From the NCBI RefSeq assembly GCF_002094855.1, contig NZ_ARYN01000005.1, positions 1-64,000 on the forward strand: DNA of 64,000 nucleotides. Reading direction: 5' to 3'. The first letter of the stretch is position 1, and each line of letters begins with the position of its first letter. Shown here one piece after another: positions 15,051 to 25,062 of the stretch. The notes below the pieces were generated by a model. The model was not told the DNA's origin and made no database searches. It was given only the letters and a program-made list of their open reading frames with translations. Made by a program: the position numbers and the translations under genes. Source of the stretch: Zunongwangia atlantica 22II14-10F7. Its GTDB lineage: Bacteria > Bacteroidota > Bacteroidia > Flavobacteriales > Flavobacteriaceae.

Positions 15051-17436
15051 ATTTTCAAAATATCATCCGCTAATCCATATGGATGGTAATTTAGCTTATG
15101 CCAATAACGGTAACGTGATTTTAGGCTACAGTGTACATCTACCGGAAATCTATTCTCTTTCTGAAAAAGATTTTGAAAAGCTGCATTCGAGCTGGTTTCA
15201 ATCCCTAAAATCATTGCCTTCCGGATGCCTTGTTCACAAGCAAGACACCTATCACAAAAAGGAATATTCCGCTTCGGCCCTTCCAAAACAGCGCTTTTTA
15301 GAAAAAGCAACTTATACCTATTTTAAGGGAAGGGAATATCTCTATCATGAGTGTCATTTATTTTTTGTCCTTCCAGCCGGTAAATCCATTCAAAGTACTC
15401 GGTTTGTCAATCCGTTCAAAAAGCTGAATACCACAATTCCCAAACGCATATCCGAGCGTGTAGATCAATTTGTAAGCAGTGTATCAGATGCGGTTTCCTT
15501 CCTAAACAATAGTCGAAAAATTAGCTTAAGTCCATTGTCTCCTGAGCAATCGCTCCAACTTACAGAAGATTATTTTAATGGATATCACGAAGATCATAAA
15601 ACAGATATGTTACTGCATCGTGATGGTGTAAGTGTTGGAGAACATCATTATGGTGCTATGGCCATCAATAATGAATTGTGTTTTGGCGATCAGCTGCATA
15701 CCAGTAAAATCAATGAAGCTTTTACTTCCGACACCTTTAGCTTTCAAATGGGATTTATTGATGGTCTTGGTCTCGCCCTTCACGAAAATCATATGATTAA
15801 TCAGATTATGATCCTTGATGATAAATACAAATGGCGCCGGATCCTGGAACAAAAAATTGAGGCATTGAAAAAAAGTGTCAATTTTGGTTCCCAAAACAAA
15901 ATCATTTTAGGTAAAATACAGGAAATCCTAGACCGCATTAACGATGATGAGCAGTCCCGATTTATAAGAGGGCATTTAAATATTATATACTGGACAAAAA
16001 AGCCATACCGGCTCTCGAACATTGCCTCAAAAATCAATTCGGAATTTAAGGAGTTGGATATTATACCCTATGCTCCGAAAGGGGAAGCTTTAAAGCATTA
16101 TATCCTTAACAGCTACTGGGCTCATGCTACTAATTTCAAAGACCACGATCTTTATGTAAGTGAACTTAAACATGCTTTATGTCTTTTAATCAATAACACC
16201 TCATACCGATCTGATCCACAAGGCATCATTTTTAATGACAGGGCTTATAATATACCCGTATTTAAGGATGTTTGGGATGAACGAAAGAAACGAATAAAAG
16301 CTCGTAATTTTGCCATTTTCGCCCCGACCGGGGAAGGGAAATCTTTTTTAGCCAATAATATACTTCGTCAGTATTTTGAGCAGGGAATTCGTCTGGTAAT
16401 TATCGATCTTGGAGGTTCCTATACAAAGCTTGCCAAGCTCTATCCCGGGCAATATACCGTAATGCGATATCATGAGGGAGAAAGTCTTGGGATCAATCCT
16501 TTCTATATCGCTACAGCTAAAGATCTCACTACCGAACGGCTTGAAGATCTGGCCATATTTATATTTGAGCTCCTCGCTCCCGGCACCAGGATTGAAAAAG
16601 CGCAATCTGTAGCACTCAAAAAGATCTTAAAAGCCTATTACCAACAAGAATCCGGGATTCCTTCTTTAGCCGGCTTCTATCATTTCATTGATGACTCCGG
16701 GGAATCACTACCTGCAGCACTGGGAATCAAAATGGAATACTTTAACCGATCTGATTTTCTTCATGTTATGTCTGAGTATGTGGAGAACGGGATCTATAGT
16801 TTCCTATTTGAAAATCAGGAAGATCAAACCTATAAACTGGAAGATAAACGCTTAATAATTTTTGAACTTGATGAAGTTCGTGATAACAAAGAAATTCTTT
16901 CGGTAATGCTAAAGCTTATCAAAACAGCGGTACAGCGAACGATTTGGAGAAACCGATCCGAACGTGGAATTATTTTGTTTGATGAATTCGCTAAGCAACT
17001 CAAATTTGATAATGTACTCGAAAGCGTTGAATTCTATTATCAGGCCATTCGTAAACAAAACGGTGCCATCGGTATCATCCTCCAATCGATCAATCAACTC
17101 CCAGGAAATACAACGGCTGCCAGTATTCTTGAAAATACGCAGGTCATTTATAGTCTCAACAATGAGAAAGGATACGATGAACTCGCCTCGAGATTGAAGT
17201 TATCCGATCATGATCTAACGCAACTGCGATCCATCCGTAACAATTTCTCGGGGTCGCGAAAGTATACCGAGATCTTCATTAAGATTGGAAAAGAAAGTAA
17301 CATCTTTCGTTTGGAAGTACCTCCCGAAGTTTATGCCGCTTACCTCACCGATGGTGCCGAAAACGAAGCGATAATGGCCAATTACAATAAAACCAATGAT
17401 ATGGAAGCGGCTATAAAAGAATTTTTAAATCCATAA
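15037..17436 (+). CDS. traG: TraG family conjugation ATPase (VirB4-like)
   Basis: The product is a 799-residue VirB4-type ATPase. The N-terminal 400 residues match TraG of Bacteroides transposons. The C-terminal motor carries Walker A APTGEGKS at about 429-436 and Walker B IILFDEFAK around D649, followed by the RKQNGAIGIILQSINQLP motif. It powers pilus assembly and substrate transfer at the inner membrane. It is full length and shows no lesion, so the channel genes look functional even though the relaxase is not seen. Despite the name it is not the coupling protein (VirD4/MobC). Confidence 0.93.
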   Translation: MKRLEFSKYHPLIHMDGNLAYANNGNVILGYSVHLPEIYSLSEKDFEKLHSSWFQSLKSLPSGCLVHKQDTYHKKEYSASALPKQRFLEKATYTYFKGREYLYHECHLFFVLPAGKSIQSTRFVNPFKKLNTTIPKRISERVDQFVSSVSDAVSFLNNSRKISLSPLSPEQSLQLTEDYFNGYHEDHKTDMLLHRDGVSVGEHHYGAMAINNELCFGDQLHTSKINEAFTSDTFSFQMGFIDGLGLALHENHMINQIMILDDKYKWRRILEQKIEALKKSVNFGSQNKIILGKIQEILDRINDDEQSRFIRGHLNIIYWTKKPYRLSNIASKINSEFKELDIIPYAPKGEALKHYILNSYWAHATNFKDHDLYVSELKHALCLLINNTSYRSDPQGIIFNDRAYNIPVFKDVWDERKKRIKARNFAIFAPTGEGKSFLANNILRQYFEQGIRLVIIDLGGSYTKLAKLYPGQYTVMRYHEGESLGINPFYIATAKDLTTERLEDLAIFIFELLAPGTRIEKAQSVALKKILKAYYQQESGIPSLAGFYHFIDDSGESLPAALGIKMEYFNRSDFLHVMSEYVENGIYSFLFENQEDQTYKLEDKRLIIFELDEVRDNKEILSVMLKLIKTAVQRTIWRNRSERGIILFDEFAKQLKFDNVLESVEFYYQAIRKQNGAIGIILQSINQLPGNTTAASILENTQVIYSLNNEKGYDELASRLKLSDHDLTQLRSIRNNFSGSRKYTEIFIKIGKESNIFRLEVPPEVYAAYLTDGAENEAIMANYNKTNDMEAAIKEFLNP

Positions 17437-17448
17437 AACTTACAGCTT

Positions 17449-18045
17449 ATGAAAACTTTACTTACCGCTAAACAGCACCTTTTATGTATTACCATAATCT
17501 CATTTCTAATACTAATTCCGGGAAACATACAAGCTCAGGGAATGCCGGTCTATGACAATACCAACTTTATCAGCTTGGCGCAACAATTGATCGAATCAGC
17601 CAAACAAACATCCAATTTAGTACAGACCGTAAACTTCTTAAAGGAGCAAAAAGAAAATCTGGAAAAGGTAACCAATGTTGTCAAACAATTACATGCCGTT
17701 CAGGAAATTACCGAAAATAACCAGCGCCTATACCGGATGGTTCGTGATGATCTTCGGGAAATCTTAGCCTCTCCCTATATCCGACCTTCAGAAATCGAAA
17801 GGGTCAGTGATGCTTTTAATCGCATCATTGAAACCAGCCTTGAAGATCTTAGTTATATGGAAAGTATTTTATCTAGTGATTATCTCAAAATGAGCGATGC
17901 AGAACGGGCTAAAATCCTTCAGGAGAAAAAAGAGGCCTCCCGGAAAATGGTAATGGAAATCAATCAGAAAACAAAAAGATACCGGGACATCATCTCCTTC
18001 CGGGAGATGCAGGATAAAATCAATAACCGCGAAAATGAATTTTGA
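17449..18045 (+). CDS. traI: TraI family conjugation protein (DUF4141, VirB5-like)
   Basis: This 198-residue protein has a signal peptide (residues 1-30, ending IQAQG) followed by almost continuous helix with coiled-coil character (LVQTVNFLKEQKENLEKVTNVVKQL). That is how periplasmic VirB5-like TraI proteins of Bacteroides elements look. It starts 12 bp after traG and overlaps traJ by 4 bp (ATGA). The role is a minor pilus or periplasmic assembly component, assigned from order, size and helical content rather than from a catalytic motif. Confidence 0.8.
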   Translation: MKTLLTAKQHLLCITIISFLILIPGNIQAQGMPVYDNTNFISLAQQLIESAKQTSNLVQTVNFLKEQKENLEKVTNVVKQLHAVQEITENNQRLYRMVRDDLREILASPYIRPSEIERVSDAFNRIIETSLEDLSYMESILSSDYLKMSDAERAKILQEKKEASRKMVMEINQKTKRYRDIISFREMQDKINNRENEF

Positions 18046-18899
18046 TGAATGCTTTGCTTGCTTATAGTATTGGTCTGGAATACGTAGATAGTGTCTTTCA
18101 GATTATTAAAGACAGTGACTTCTCTCAGTATACCATCACCGGAATAAAAGGACTTGGTGTTGTATTATTTCTAGTGAACATTCTGAAAAAATACAATGAG
18201 GGAATTGCTGACCGTGAAGGATATACCTGGGGACTCAGCCCCGGGGCATTAGTCAAAAATTTTGCCGTTATCTTAATCGTTGTGTTTTCCACGCAGCTTT
18301 TGGGCTTCTTTGACACTATTCTTGTTGCTATTGAAGAGGACTATCGGGATACAGCACCTCCGTTGCTTCCTCTTCAGCTACAGGAAATGGAACTGGAACC
18401 AGAATATACCGGTATTGCCGGAGGTATAGAGGTAGCGCAAAAGGCACTGGCAACCTTATACGATGTTTTGGTTACTCCACTTTACGGAATCAAAATGATT
18501 TCCTTTATGGCGGGTCTGTTTTTATGGATTCTGGATCTATTTATCTATCCATTATTTCTGGCCGAGCGCTATTTTTTATTAGGACTGATGCAAGCATTTT
18601 TCCCACTGATCATCAGCCTTTCGGTCTTCGATAAATTCCGATCTATGGCGTACCAGTTCTTTAGACTCTACACCGCTGTTTACATGCTGGTTCCGGCATT
18701 TTTCCTAGTTAACATTTTCATCAATACACTTTATACCCAAATCAATGCAAATTTCTGGAATGAGCTTCTCGGTATAACGATGGATAATCCACTAATCAAC
18801 ATCATTATTGAAGCAGGTTCCATAGGCTTTATTGTATTCCTGAAGTTTAAACTCTATAAAAAAGCGACCAGTTTTAGTCTTCGCTTATTTACCTCATGA
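18042..18899 (+). CDS. traJ: TraJ conjugation protein (VirB6-like polytopic)
   Basis: The product has 285 residues with at least five hydrophobic segments (about 35-50, 72-92, 148-178, 188-205, 218-245 and 255-275). This is the expected picture for the VirB6-like inner-membrane TraJ. It is translationally coupled to traI through a 4-bp overlap. A 89-bp gap follows before traK, the only real break in the tra run. Confidence 0.85.
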   Translation: MMNALLAYSIGLEYVDSVFQIIKDSDFSQYTITGIKGLGVVLFLVNILKKYNEGIADREGYTWGLSPGALVKNFAVILIVVFSTQLLGFFDTILVAIEEDYRDTAPPLLPLQLQEMELEPEYTGIAGGIEVAQKALATLYDVLVTPLYGIKMISFMAGLFLWILDLFIYPLFLAERYFLLGLMQAFFPLIISLSVFDKFRSMAYQFFRLYTAVYMLVPAFFLVNIFINTLYTQINANFWNELLGITMDNPLINIIIEAGSIGFIVFLKFKLYKKATSFSLRLFTS

Positions 18900-18930
18900 A
18901 ATAGTTGATTAACCTTTCTAATTCAGGTAG

Positions 18931-18961
18931 CGCTTAAGCGTATCAATTCCCGATTATCGGG
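18931..18961. repeat. Two small dyads in the traJ-traK gap
   Basis: The palindrome CGCTTAAGCG (18931-18940) is followed by CCCGAT-T-ATCGGG (18949-18961). They could mark an RNA processing site or a weak internal regulatory point in the tra operon. No T-run follows, so they are not a good terminator. Confidence 0.4.
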
Positions 18962-18988
18962 TAATATTCATCTCTAATCCATTAAATT

Positions 18989-19597
18989 ATGAAAACACCT
19001 TATACTGATATTTTTGCAATACTAAAATTAAACCGTCTGGTCTCCATAAGTATAAGCATTGGTGCATTCCTTGCGATTAGCTACTCCGCATGGCTAACCT
19101 ATTCCATCCATAATGAAGCATTAAATAATGCATTTGCTGTTGATGCCAATGGCAATGTACTCCCCTTAACTTGGGAAAACAAAAAAGACCATCTGGATGT
19201 GGAAGTATTGTCGCATTTGGACAATTTCCATCGGTATTTTTACGATCTGGAATCAGGAACCTACGAAAAACACATTGAAAAAGCCTTATGGCTCGGGGAT
19301 CAAAGTGTAAGTGATTTATACCAACAAAAAAAGGCTGATGGTGTTTATAATCGCTTGCTACAATACTCCTTAGTACAACAGGTTACTCGGGTACAAAGTG
19401 AAATTGATTTACAAAACCTTCCTATTCCGTTTCGAACCACCACAATTTTTAAAATTAACCGTGGGGGAATTACGGATACCTATGAGCTTATTACTTCCGG
19501 AAAAATACTCCGGGTAGAACGGTATTTTCCTAAAAATCCGCATGGAATGCTGATCACTGACTTTTACGAAAACTCCCTTCAAAAAGTAACTGATTAA
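18989..19597 (+). CDS. traK: TraK conjugation protein (VirB8-like)
   Basis: This 202-residue protein has a short cytoplasmic N-terminus, one transmembrane helix (about 17-40) and a periplasmic domain. It matches TraK of Bacteroides transposons (FHRYFYDLESGTYEKHIEKALWLGDQSV near 78-108, and GKILRVERYFPKNPHG near the end). VirB8-like proteins scaffold the channel between VirB6, VirB9 and VirB10 homologues, which are its neighbours here. The gene is followed after 11 bp by traM. Confidence 0.87.
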   Translation: MKTPYTDIFAILKLNRLVSISISIGAFLAISYSAWLTYSIHNEALNNAFAVDANGNVLPLTWENKKDHLDVEVLSHLDNFHRYFYDLESGTYEKHIEKALWLGDQSVSDLYQQKKADGVYNRLLQYSLVQQVTRVQSEIDLQNLPIPFRTTTIFKINRGGITDTYELITSGKILRVERYFPKNPHGMLITDFYENSLQKVTD

Positions 19598-19608
19598 AAT
19601 TAAAAATC

Positions 19609-20532
19609 ATGAAAATACCTAAAAACAGTATTGTTTTTATCGCTCTTACGGTAATTGTAATTGCCTTTATTGTCGGCGCCATCTTTTGGTATCTTGATGA
19701 TGGGCAGGAAGATATAAACCTTCAACGCACGGGTATCCCCGAACTCTCTGAAGAGCCCATAACCTATACTTCCAAATTAGAAGCACTCAATAATCTGGAA
19801 GAAACAAAAGAGCGAACCGCGCCTAGTATTTACCAGGAATATGATAAAGATAGCCTGAATAATAGAAGTCCATCCAGTGGGATTAATCCCTCCATTCCCA
19901 TGCAGGATAGTTTACTACCCAATCCACCGCCACATACGCAAAGCTCAAAAAAAACAGCGGTCGGGAATAGTTCAGCAAATCATTTAAATCCTAGCTTAAC
20001 CAGATCTTCTCACTCTTTTAAAAATCATTTTAATATAAAAGAGCGGGCATTAGATCATCAATTGTTTTTTGCGGCACATTCCGAAAAGCAATTACTCCAT
20101 AATACTTTTACAGACTCTGTTATTCCAGCTGTTGTTGATGGGCATCAGGTCGTTCGATCCGGTTATCGCTTGCAACTGCGATTACGTAAAGATTGTAGTA
20201 TCAATGGTCATCGATATCCTAAAAACACCAAACTATTCGGGTTTGTACGATTTCAACCTAATCGCGTGCTCATTGATATCTCACGAATCAACCATGAACC
20301 TATAGCTTTAATGGCTTATGATCAGAGTGACGGTAATGCTGGTATTTATATCCAAAATAGCTTTCAGGCCGAAGCAAGCCAGGAAGTCATTGGAGATGTC
20401 GTTGATGATATTCAAATAACAGGAGTTCCACAGGTCAGTGGTCTTCAACGGATTTTCAGAAAAAATCACCGCAATATCAAAGTCACCATTAGCAATAACT
20501 ATAAACTTCTTTTAAAACCTTCTAAAATTTAA
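19609..20532 (+). CDS. traM: TraM conjugation protein (VirB10-like)
   Basis: The product has 307 residues: an N-terminal membrane anchor (about 8-30), a long polar and proline-containing linker (about 35-140, including SLLPNPPPHTQ), and a C-terminal beta-rich domain of about 140 residues. The motif SGYRLQLRLRKDCSINGHRYPKNTKLFGFVRFQPNR is typical of VirB10/TraM. This architecture spans the periplasm and senses ATP energy in type IV secretion. The gene is 4 bp from traN. Confidence 0.87.
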   Translation: MKIPKNSIVFIALTVIVIAFIVGAIFWYLDDGQEDINLQRTGIPELSEEPITYTSKLEALNNLEETKERTAPSIYQEYDKDSLNNRSPSSGINPSIPMQDSLLPNPPPHTQSSKKTAVGNSSANHLNPSLTRSSHSFKNHFNIKERALDHQLFFAAHSEKQLLHNTFTDSVIPAVVDGHQVVRSGYRLQLRLRKDCSINGHRYPKNTKLFGFVRFQPNRVLIDISRINHEPIALMAYDQSDGNAGIYIQNSFQAEASQEVIGDVVDDIQITGVPQVSGLQRIFRKNHRNIKVTISNNYKLLLKPSKI

Positions 20533-20536
20533 AACC

Positions 20537-21382
20537 ATGAAAACTGTACTTACTCTTTTTCTTATCCTTTTCTATGGAAGTATTCAAGCAGAAACTTCAA
20601 AAGCACTGGATACCCTTTATGCTAACGAAACCTATAATGTAGCCTTGTTTTTTCCAAAACCAATTCGTCAGGGAATTACCGGAGCTGAAAATTTTGCTTT
20701 TACATTTAATCGTGATCAGCAGCAAAATCTTGGACTTTTACAGGCCAGTCCCGGTACACTTACCAATTTACTGGTGATCTGCAATGATGGTTCCATATAT
20801 AGCTATATCCTAAAGTATAGAAAAGAACTCTCCAAACTCACTTATTTTTTGAGTGCGGAATCAAGTATTGGAAACGAACACTATCAAACAGAAGTATCGG
20901 AACAGCAAAAGAATCAGAATATTACAAGTGATTCTCTTATAAATAAAATAGATAGTACTGATTATCAATCTACTTGTATTACGATTTTAAATAGTCAGGA
21001 GCATATTCGAAAAAAGAAAAAAAGTAAGTATGGCATCAAACTGGAACTTCAAAATATTGTGTTTAGGGATCATCAGCTGTATTTTAAATTTCAATTAAGC
21101 AATACCTCTACTCTGGACTATGATCTTAATTTTCTGAAACTCTATGTACAAACGAAGCAAAGGGGAAAGAAAAAATCCATGCAAAGTGTTCTGAAAAAAC
21201 CTATATACTCCCACCAAATACCTACTAAAATAACTGGTGGAGCAAAAGCGAGTTTTGTCGTCGCATATGATAAGTTTTCCATGGCTAAAGATAAACGGCT
21301 GTTGATTGATCTCAACGAAGCAAATGGTGAACGACATATCGATCTAAAAGTGAATAGTAGAGTGATCAATTTTCCGAATTGA
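20537..21382 (+). CDS. traN: TraN conjugation protein (VirB9-like, DUF4138)
   Basis: This 281-residue protein has a signal peptide (residues 1-18). Its N-terminal beta domain starts ETYNVALFFPKPIRQGITGAENFAF, the standard DUF4138/TraN opening. The C-terminal domain (about 165-281) has IKLELQNIVFRDHQLYFKFQLSN. It is a periplasmic partner of TraM in the outer-membrane complex. It is the last tra gene seen. The expected traO, traP, traQ, relaxase and coupling protein genes do not follow, and the next gene, 93 bp away, belongs to the convergent PUL. Confidence 0.87.
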   Translation: MKTVLTLFLILFYGSIQAETSKALDTLYANETYNVALFFPKPIRQGITGAENFAFTFNRDQQQNLGLLQASPGTLTNLLVICNDGSIYSYILKYRKELSKLTYFLSAESSIGNEHYQTEVSEQQKNQNITSDSLINKIDSTDYQSTCITILNSQEHIRKKKKSKYGIKLELQNIVFRDHQLYFKFQLSNTSTLDYDLNFLKLYVQTKQRGKKKSMQSVLKKPIYSHQIPTKITGGAKASFVVAYDKFSMAKDKRLLIDLNEANGERHIDLKVNSRVINFPN

Positions 21383-21475
21383 ATGAGTATTCGATTTTTC
21401 ATCAAAAATGGATTTCCTTCATTACTTAAATCAGAAATACCCCTAATTGTGCAATTTTATAACACAACTAGCAAT

Positions 21476-22873
21476 TTATTGTACATAAAATCCATTGATA
21501 TTACTATTAATGTATTTTTTACTTAGAATTGTGTCTACTTCTACATTTAAAATTTTTACATTTTCAATTGCTAGATCTTTCTGTCCTTTAATAAGGGTTA
21601 CATATTCTGCTTTTGAAGCGTGTATATTATTTATATATATATTTTTAATTGGAGTAAGTTTTTTTTCGATTGTAGGTACTAGATCTCGCCACTGATATAG
21701 GACATCCGTTTCAATACCCAAAATTCCTTTTTTGATACTTCCAGATTTTATATTATTCACATGAATATTACTTACAAAGCCTCCTCGACGTTCATTAGTC
21801 TTAATATAAACAAGATGAAACATCGATGCCCCTGAAATCACCTCGCAGTCAGAAATTAAAATATTTTTCACACCTCCCGATAATTCACTACCAATGGCTA
21901 CTAACTGGTGCCCATTTTTCATGACACAATTTCTCATTACAATATTTTTTGATGGCGTATTTAGACGCCAGGCATCTTGATTCCTTCCCGATTTAATAGC
22001 AATCGCATCATCGCCCTGATCGAAGATACAGTTTTCAATTAGTACATTCTGACTCATTTCTGGATCTACCCCATCATTATTATGTCCGTGAGCTTTAACT
22101 TTAACATCCCTAATTACCACATTTTTAGACAAATAGGGGTGAATAGTCCAGAAAGGACTGTTTACAATGGTCACCCCTTCAAGAAGAATATTTTCACTTC
22201 TATTGAATTGTATAAATTGAGGTCTAAAATGTGAAGTATCATTTACCATTTGTCTTTCTTTAACAGGCTTGTCAAATGATGCTAAATTATATAAACGCTT
22301 CAGACTGTTTAAATGTGCCTCTGGTCTGGAAAACCAAGTTTTCCAGACGTCCATTTTAGCATGTAATTTACCTTTACCCGTTATAGCTATATTTTGGCAT
22401 TCCAAAGCATAAATTAATGGAGAGTAATTATAGCATTCCATCCCCTCCCAAGTAGTGAATACCTCAGGTAAGTAATCTTCCGGATCTTCAGAAAATATCA
22501 ATTTTGCGCTATCTTCTAAATGGAGATTTACATTACTTTTCAAGTGAATTTTCTTCGTCAACCATTCTCCATTTGGAATAACTACAACTCCACAACCTTG
22601 TTTATTTGCTTTTTCTATAGCCATTTTGATAGCCTTAGAAGTAGTTTCTTTATCCCCTTTTGCTCCAAAGTCCGTTATGACAAAACGCTCGCAATTTGAA
22701 AAATTTGGAACCTTAATTTTCGGCATATTAAATGGGGTTTTCAAAGATATTTTTTCAATTTTCGGAGAATGTTCGAAAAAAGTTGATTTTTTCTCTTTAC
22801 AAGAAATCAAGGTTATAATAAAAGCAAGAATCACTACTAATTTCATATAAAGAATAAAATTTTTAAATCTCAA
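21476..22873 (-). CDS. GH28 family glycosidase (polygalacturonase-like) lipoprotein
   Basis: The product has 465 residues (start 22873; the ATG at 22846 is also plausible) with lipobox TLISC, so it is membrane anchored. It is a right-handed beta-helix of GH28. FGAKGDKETTSKAIKMAIEKA is the pectate-lyase-3-like opening. The catalytic region has NNDGVDPEMSQN followed by DQGDDAIAIKSG, supplying the conserved aspartates, and then NGHQLVAIGSE in place of GHG. The protein hydrolyses galacturonate linkages (pectin or rhamnogalacturonan family). It is the last gene of the PUL run. It may be the only candidate backbone-cutting enzyme in the locus. Confidence 0.88.
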   Translation of the reverse strand: MRFKNFILYMKLVVILAFIITLISCKEKKSTFFEHSPKIEKISLKTPFNMPKIKVPNFSNCERFVITDFGAKGDKETTSKAIKMAIEKANKQGCGVVVIPNGEWLTKKIHLKSNVNLHLEDSAKLIFSEDPEDYLPEVFTTWEGMECYNYSPLIYALECQNIAITGKGKLHAKMDVWKTWFSRPEAHLNSLKRLYNLASFDKPVKERQMVNDTSHFRPQFIQFNRSENILLEGVTIVNSPFWTIHPYLSKNVVIRDVKVKAHGHNNDGVDPEMSQNVLIENCIFDQGDDAIAIKSGRNQDAWRLNTPSKNIVMRNCVMKNGHQLVAIGSELSGGVKNILISDCEVISGASMFHLVYIKTNERRGGFVSNIHVNNIKSGSIKKGILGIETDVLYQWRDLVPTIEKKLTPIKNIYINNIHASKAEYVTLIKGQKDLAIENVKILNVEVDTILSKKYINSNINGFYVQ

Positions 22874-22961
22874 TACCTAATTAAGTGCATTAATAGTTAA
22901 AATTATAATTTTAGGTGTTCTAAACTAAAAATGACCTATTCCATCTCAATTATTAAAATAT

Positions 22962-24941
22962 TCAGTGTATTTTCTTTAATACTCCTGCAAAACCTCCATT
23001 TCTAACCATTTTAATATTTAACTTATCGGTCTTTTTTACTACTTTTTTAGAATGACGATAATCCATGGCCTGCTTTGCGGCGTTTACTCCATCTTCAAAG
23101 TATTCCATTTCATAAGTGTCCTCGCCATATAGGAAATCCAAGGATACTTCAATAAGCCTCGAACTTTCATTATTATTGGTCATCGCCCCGATGTACCAAT
23201 CTTCTCCCTTGCGCTTTGCAATGATCACATATTCTCCTAATTTAGAATCTAAAGAAAGAGTTTCATCCCAGGTCACCGGCACATTAGTTATATACTCTGT
23301 ACATTCACGCTCACGATAATAATTTGAAGGACTATCAGCCAACATCTGAAGCCCACTTTCAAAAATTACAAACAACGCCATTTGATAAGCTCTAGTGCCA
23401 ATACCGGCAGAATTAGGACGTTTGCTATGATAAATTTCAGGCTGCATACTTAACATTGCTCCAGGTGTATAGTCCATAGAACCAACTGCATTTCGCATAA
23501 ATGGTAAGTAAATACTATTATCAGGGGTCGCCCTGCTCATTTGTTCCATTCCCAAAACCCCTTCGTAGGTTAAAATGTTTGGATAAGCTCGTTCTAAACC
23601 AGCAGGCTTAAATGCTCCATGAAAATCAATAAATAATTTATGCTTTGCTGCTTCCTTTGCTACTCTCTCGTAGAAATTAACCATCCATTGATCGCTACGA
23701 TCCATAAAATCGATTTTTATACCTGCTATCCCCCATTCTTTAAAGGTTTTAAATAACTCAAAGTTATTTTCTACGGTTAACCATGGTAGCCATAAAACAA
23801 TATCGACATTACGCTCTTTCCCATATTTAATTAGCTCGAATAAATCTATATCTGGATTTGGTGTATATGGATTTGTAGTACTCTTTGCCCAACCTTCATC
23901 CATTATTATATAAGAAATACCAAATTCTGAGGCAAAATCTATATAGTACTTATAAGTCTCTTCATTATATCCAGATACAAAATCCACATTATATGCAGAA
24001 GCTCCATTCCACCACTCCCAGCTTACCTGACCCGGTTTTATCCAGGATGGGTCTTTTATTTTACTTTTCGGTGCTAACTGATATGTTAATGTATTTTCAA
24101 GGAGGTCTCCATCATTTTCAGATACCATAAAATATCTCCAGGGAAAGTTTCTATTACCATCTGTTTTAGCTATATAATCTGCTTCCTTTATGATCTTTAA
24201 ACTTCTATCATTATTAGGCTCAAACTCTATTGGATTTTTTGGGAAAATCGATTGAACTCCGTTTGTATTTTTTCCCCTAATAAACATGGCGGGATAATCG
24301 AATAAATTAGATTCTGATATCAGAATTTTATATTTATTCTTTGTTTCTACCAATACCGGCAACGTAGACATTTTATTTTCTTCATCAAATTTACTTGATC
24401 CTAAATGGGTATAAGGATATTCATAATTTGTCTTAAAAGAAGGTGTTTGCTGTAAATGAAGCTTATATTCATCTGGGAAATTAACCGAAAAACACTCATC
24501 TATAATTTCTATTTCTCCTGGAATTTTTGTTATAAACCTATAAGCAAATCCATCATCATATGTTCTAAATTCTACCCCAAAGTCTTTCTCAAACTCTAAA
24601 TATAGATTATTATAATGATCTGTAATTTTAGAAAACTTAAGTGGTACTACGGGAGTTAAAACTTCATTAAATTCTCCCATTTTTTGAGATTTGATAATTG
24701 GAGCTTCGCCAAGTACTTTATCCTTCAATACAAGCTTCAGTTCATTATTTTCTAATAGTAATTTATCTGAAAAGATCAATGAATATTTTATATTTTTGCC
24801 AACCCTAATTAAGACCTTTAACTTACCATTAGGTGATGTTAATTCGAAGCTTTTTTCACTAACTGAGGTCCCAAAGCAGGTAGTGATAATTCCTAAAATG
24901 CAAATTATAAGGCTTATCCTGGTTTTAGTTTTTATAATCAT
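22962..24941 (-). CDS. GH97 family glycosidase, retaining (alpha-galactosidase type)
   Basis: The product has 659 residues with a signal peptide. It has the GH97 N-terminal beta domain (SFELTSPNGKLKVLIRVG), the (beta/alpha)8 catalytic domain (PGQVSWEWWNGASA, then MDEGWAKSTTNP) and a C-terminal beta domain. The motif GIKIDFMDRSDQ carries an aspartate at D411, at the position used as nucleophile in retaining GH97 alpha-galactosidases. Inverting SusB-type alpha-glucosidases lack it. So alpha-galactoside or a related alpha-linked sugar is the likely substrate, probably in the periplasm. Confidence 0.92.
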   Translation of the reverse strand: MIIKTKTRISLIICILGIITTCFGTSVSEKSFELTSPNGKLKVLIRVGKNIKYSLIFSDKLLLENNELKLVLKDKVLGEAPIIKSQKMGEFNEVLTPVVPLKFSKITDHYNNLYLEFEKDFGVEFRTYDDGFAYRFITKIPGEIEIIDECFSVNFPDEYKLHLQQTPSFKTNYEYPYTHLGSSKFDEENKMSTLPVLVETKNKYKILISESNLFDYPAMFIRGKNTNGVQSIFPKNPIEFEPNNDRSLKIIKEADYIAKTDGNRNFPWRYFMVSENDGDLLENTLTYQLAPKSKIKDPSWIKPGQVSWEWWNGASAYNVDFVSGYNEETYKYYIDFASEFGISYIIMDEGWAKSTTNPYTPNPDIDLFELIKYGKERNVDIVLWLPWLTVENNFELFKTFKEWGIAGIKIDFMDRSDQWMVNFYERVAKEAAKHKLFIDFHGAFKPAGLERAYPNILTYEGVLGMEQMSRATPDNSIYLPFMRNAVGSMDYTPGAMLSMQPEIYHSKRPNSAGIGTRAYQMALFVIFESGLQMLADSPSNYYRERECTEYITNVPVTWDETLSLDSKLGEYVIIAKRKGEDWYIGAMTNNNESSRLIEVSLDFLYGEDTYEMEYFEDGVNAAKQAMDYRHSKKVVKKTDKLNIKMVRNGGFAGVLKKIH

Positions 24942-25062
24942 ATGTTATTTTTTTAATATTTAAATCTGATTAAGTTATGCTGAAGGTTTTAACTGATTTT
25001 TCTCTGTCTTAAGAGGTTTTCAAAACCTTAGTGATCAATATTTTCGATAAACACAAAAAAAA

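Noticed and set aside
25014-25028. AGGTTTT-C-AAAACCT inverted repeat downstream of the Gfo/Idh gene, considered as terminator
   Set aside because: It has a 1-nt loop and no T-run in the reading direction, so it is too weak to call.
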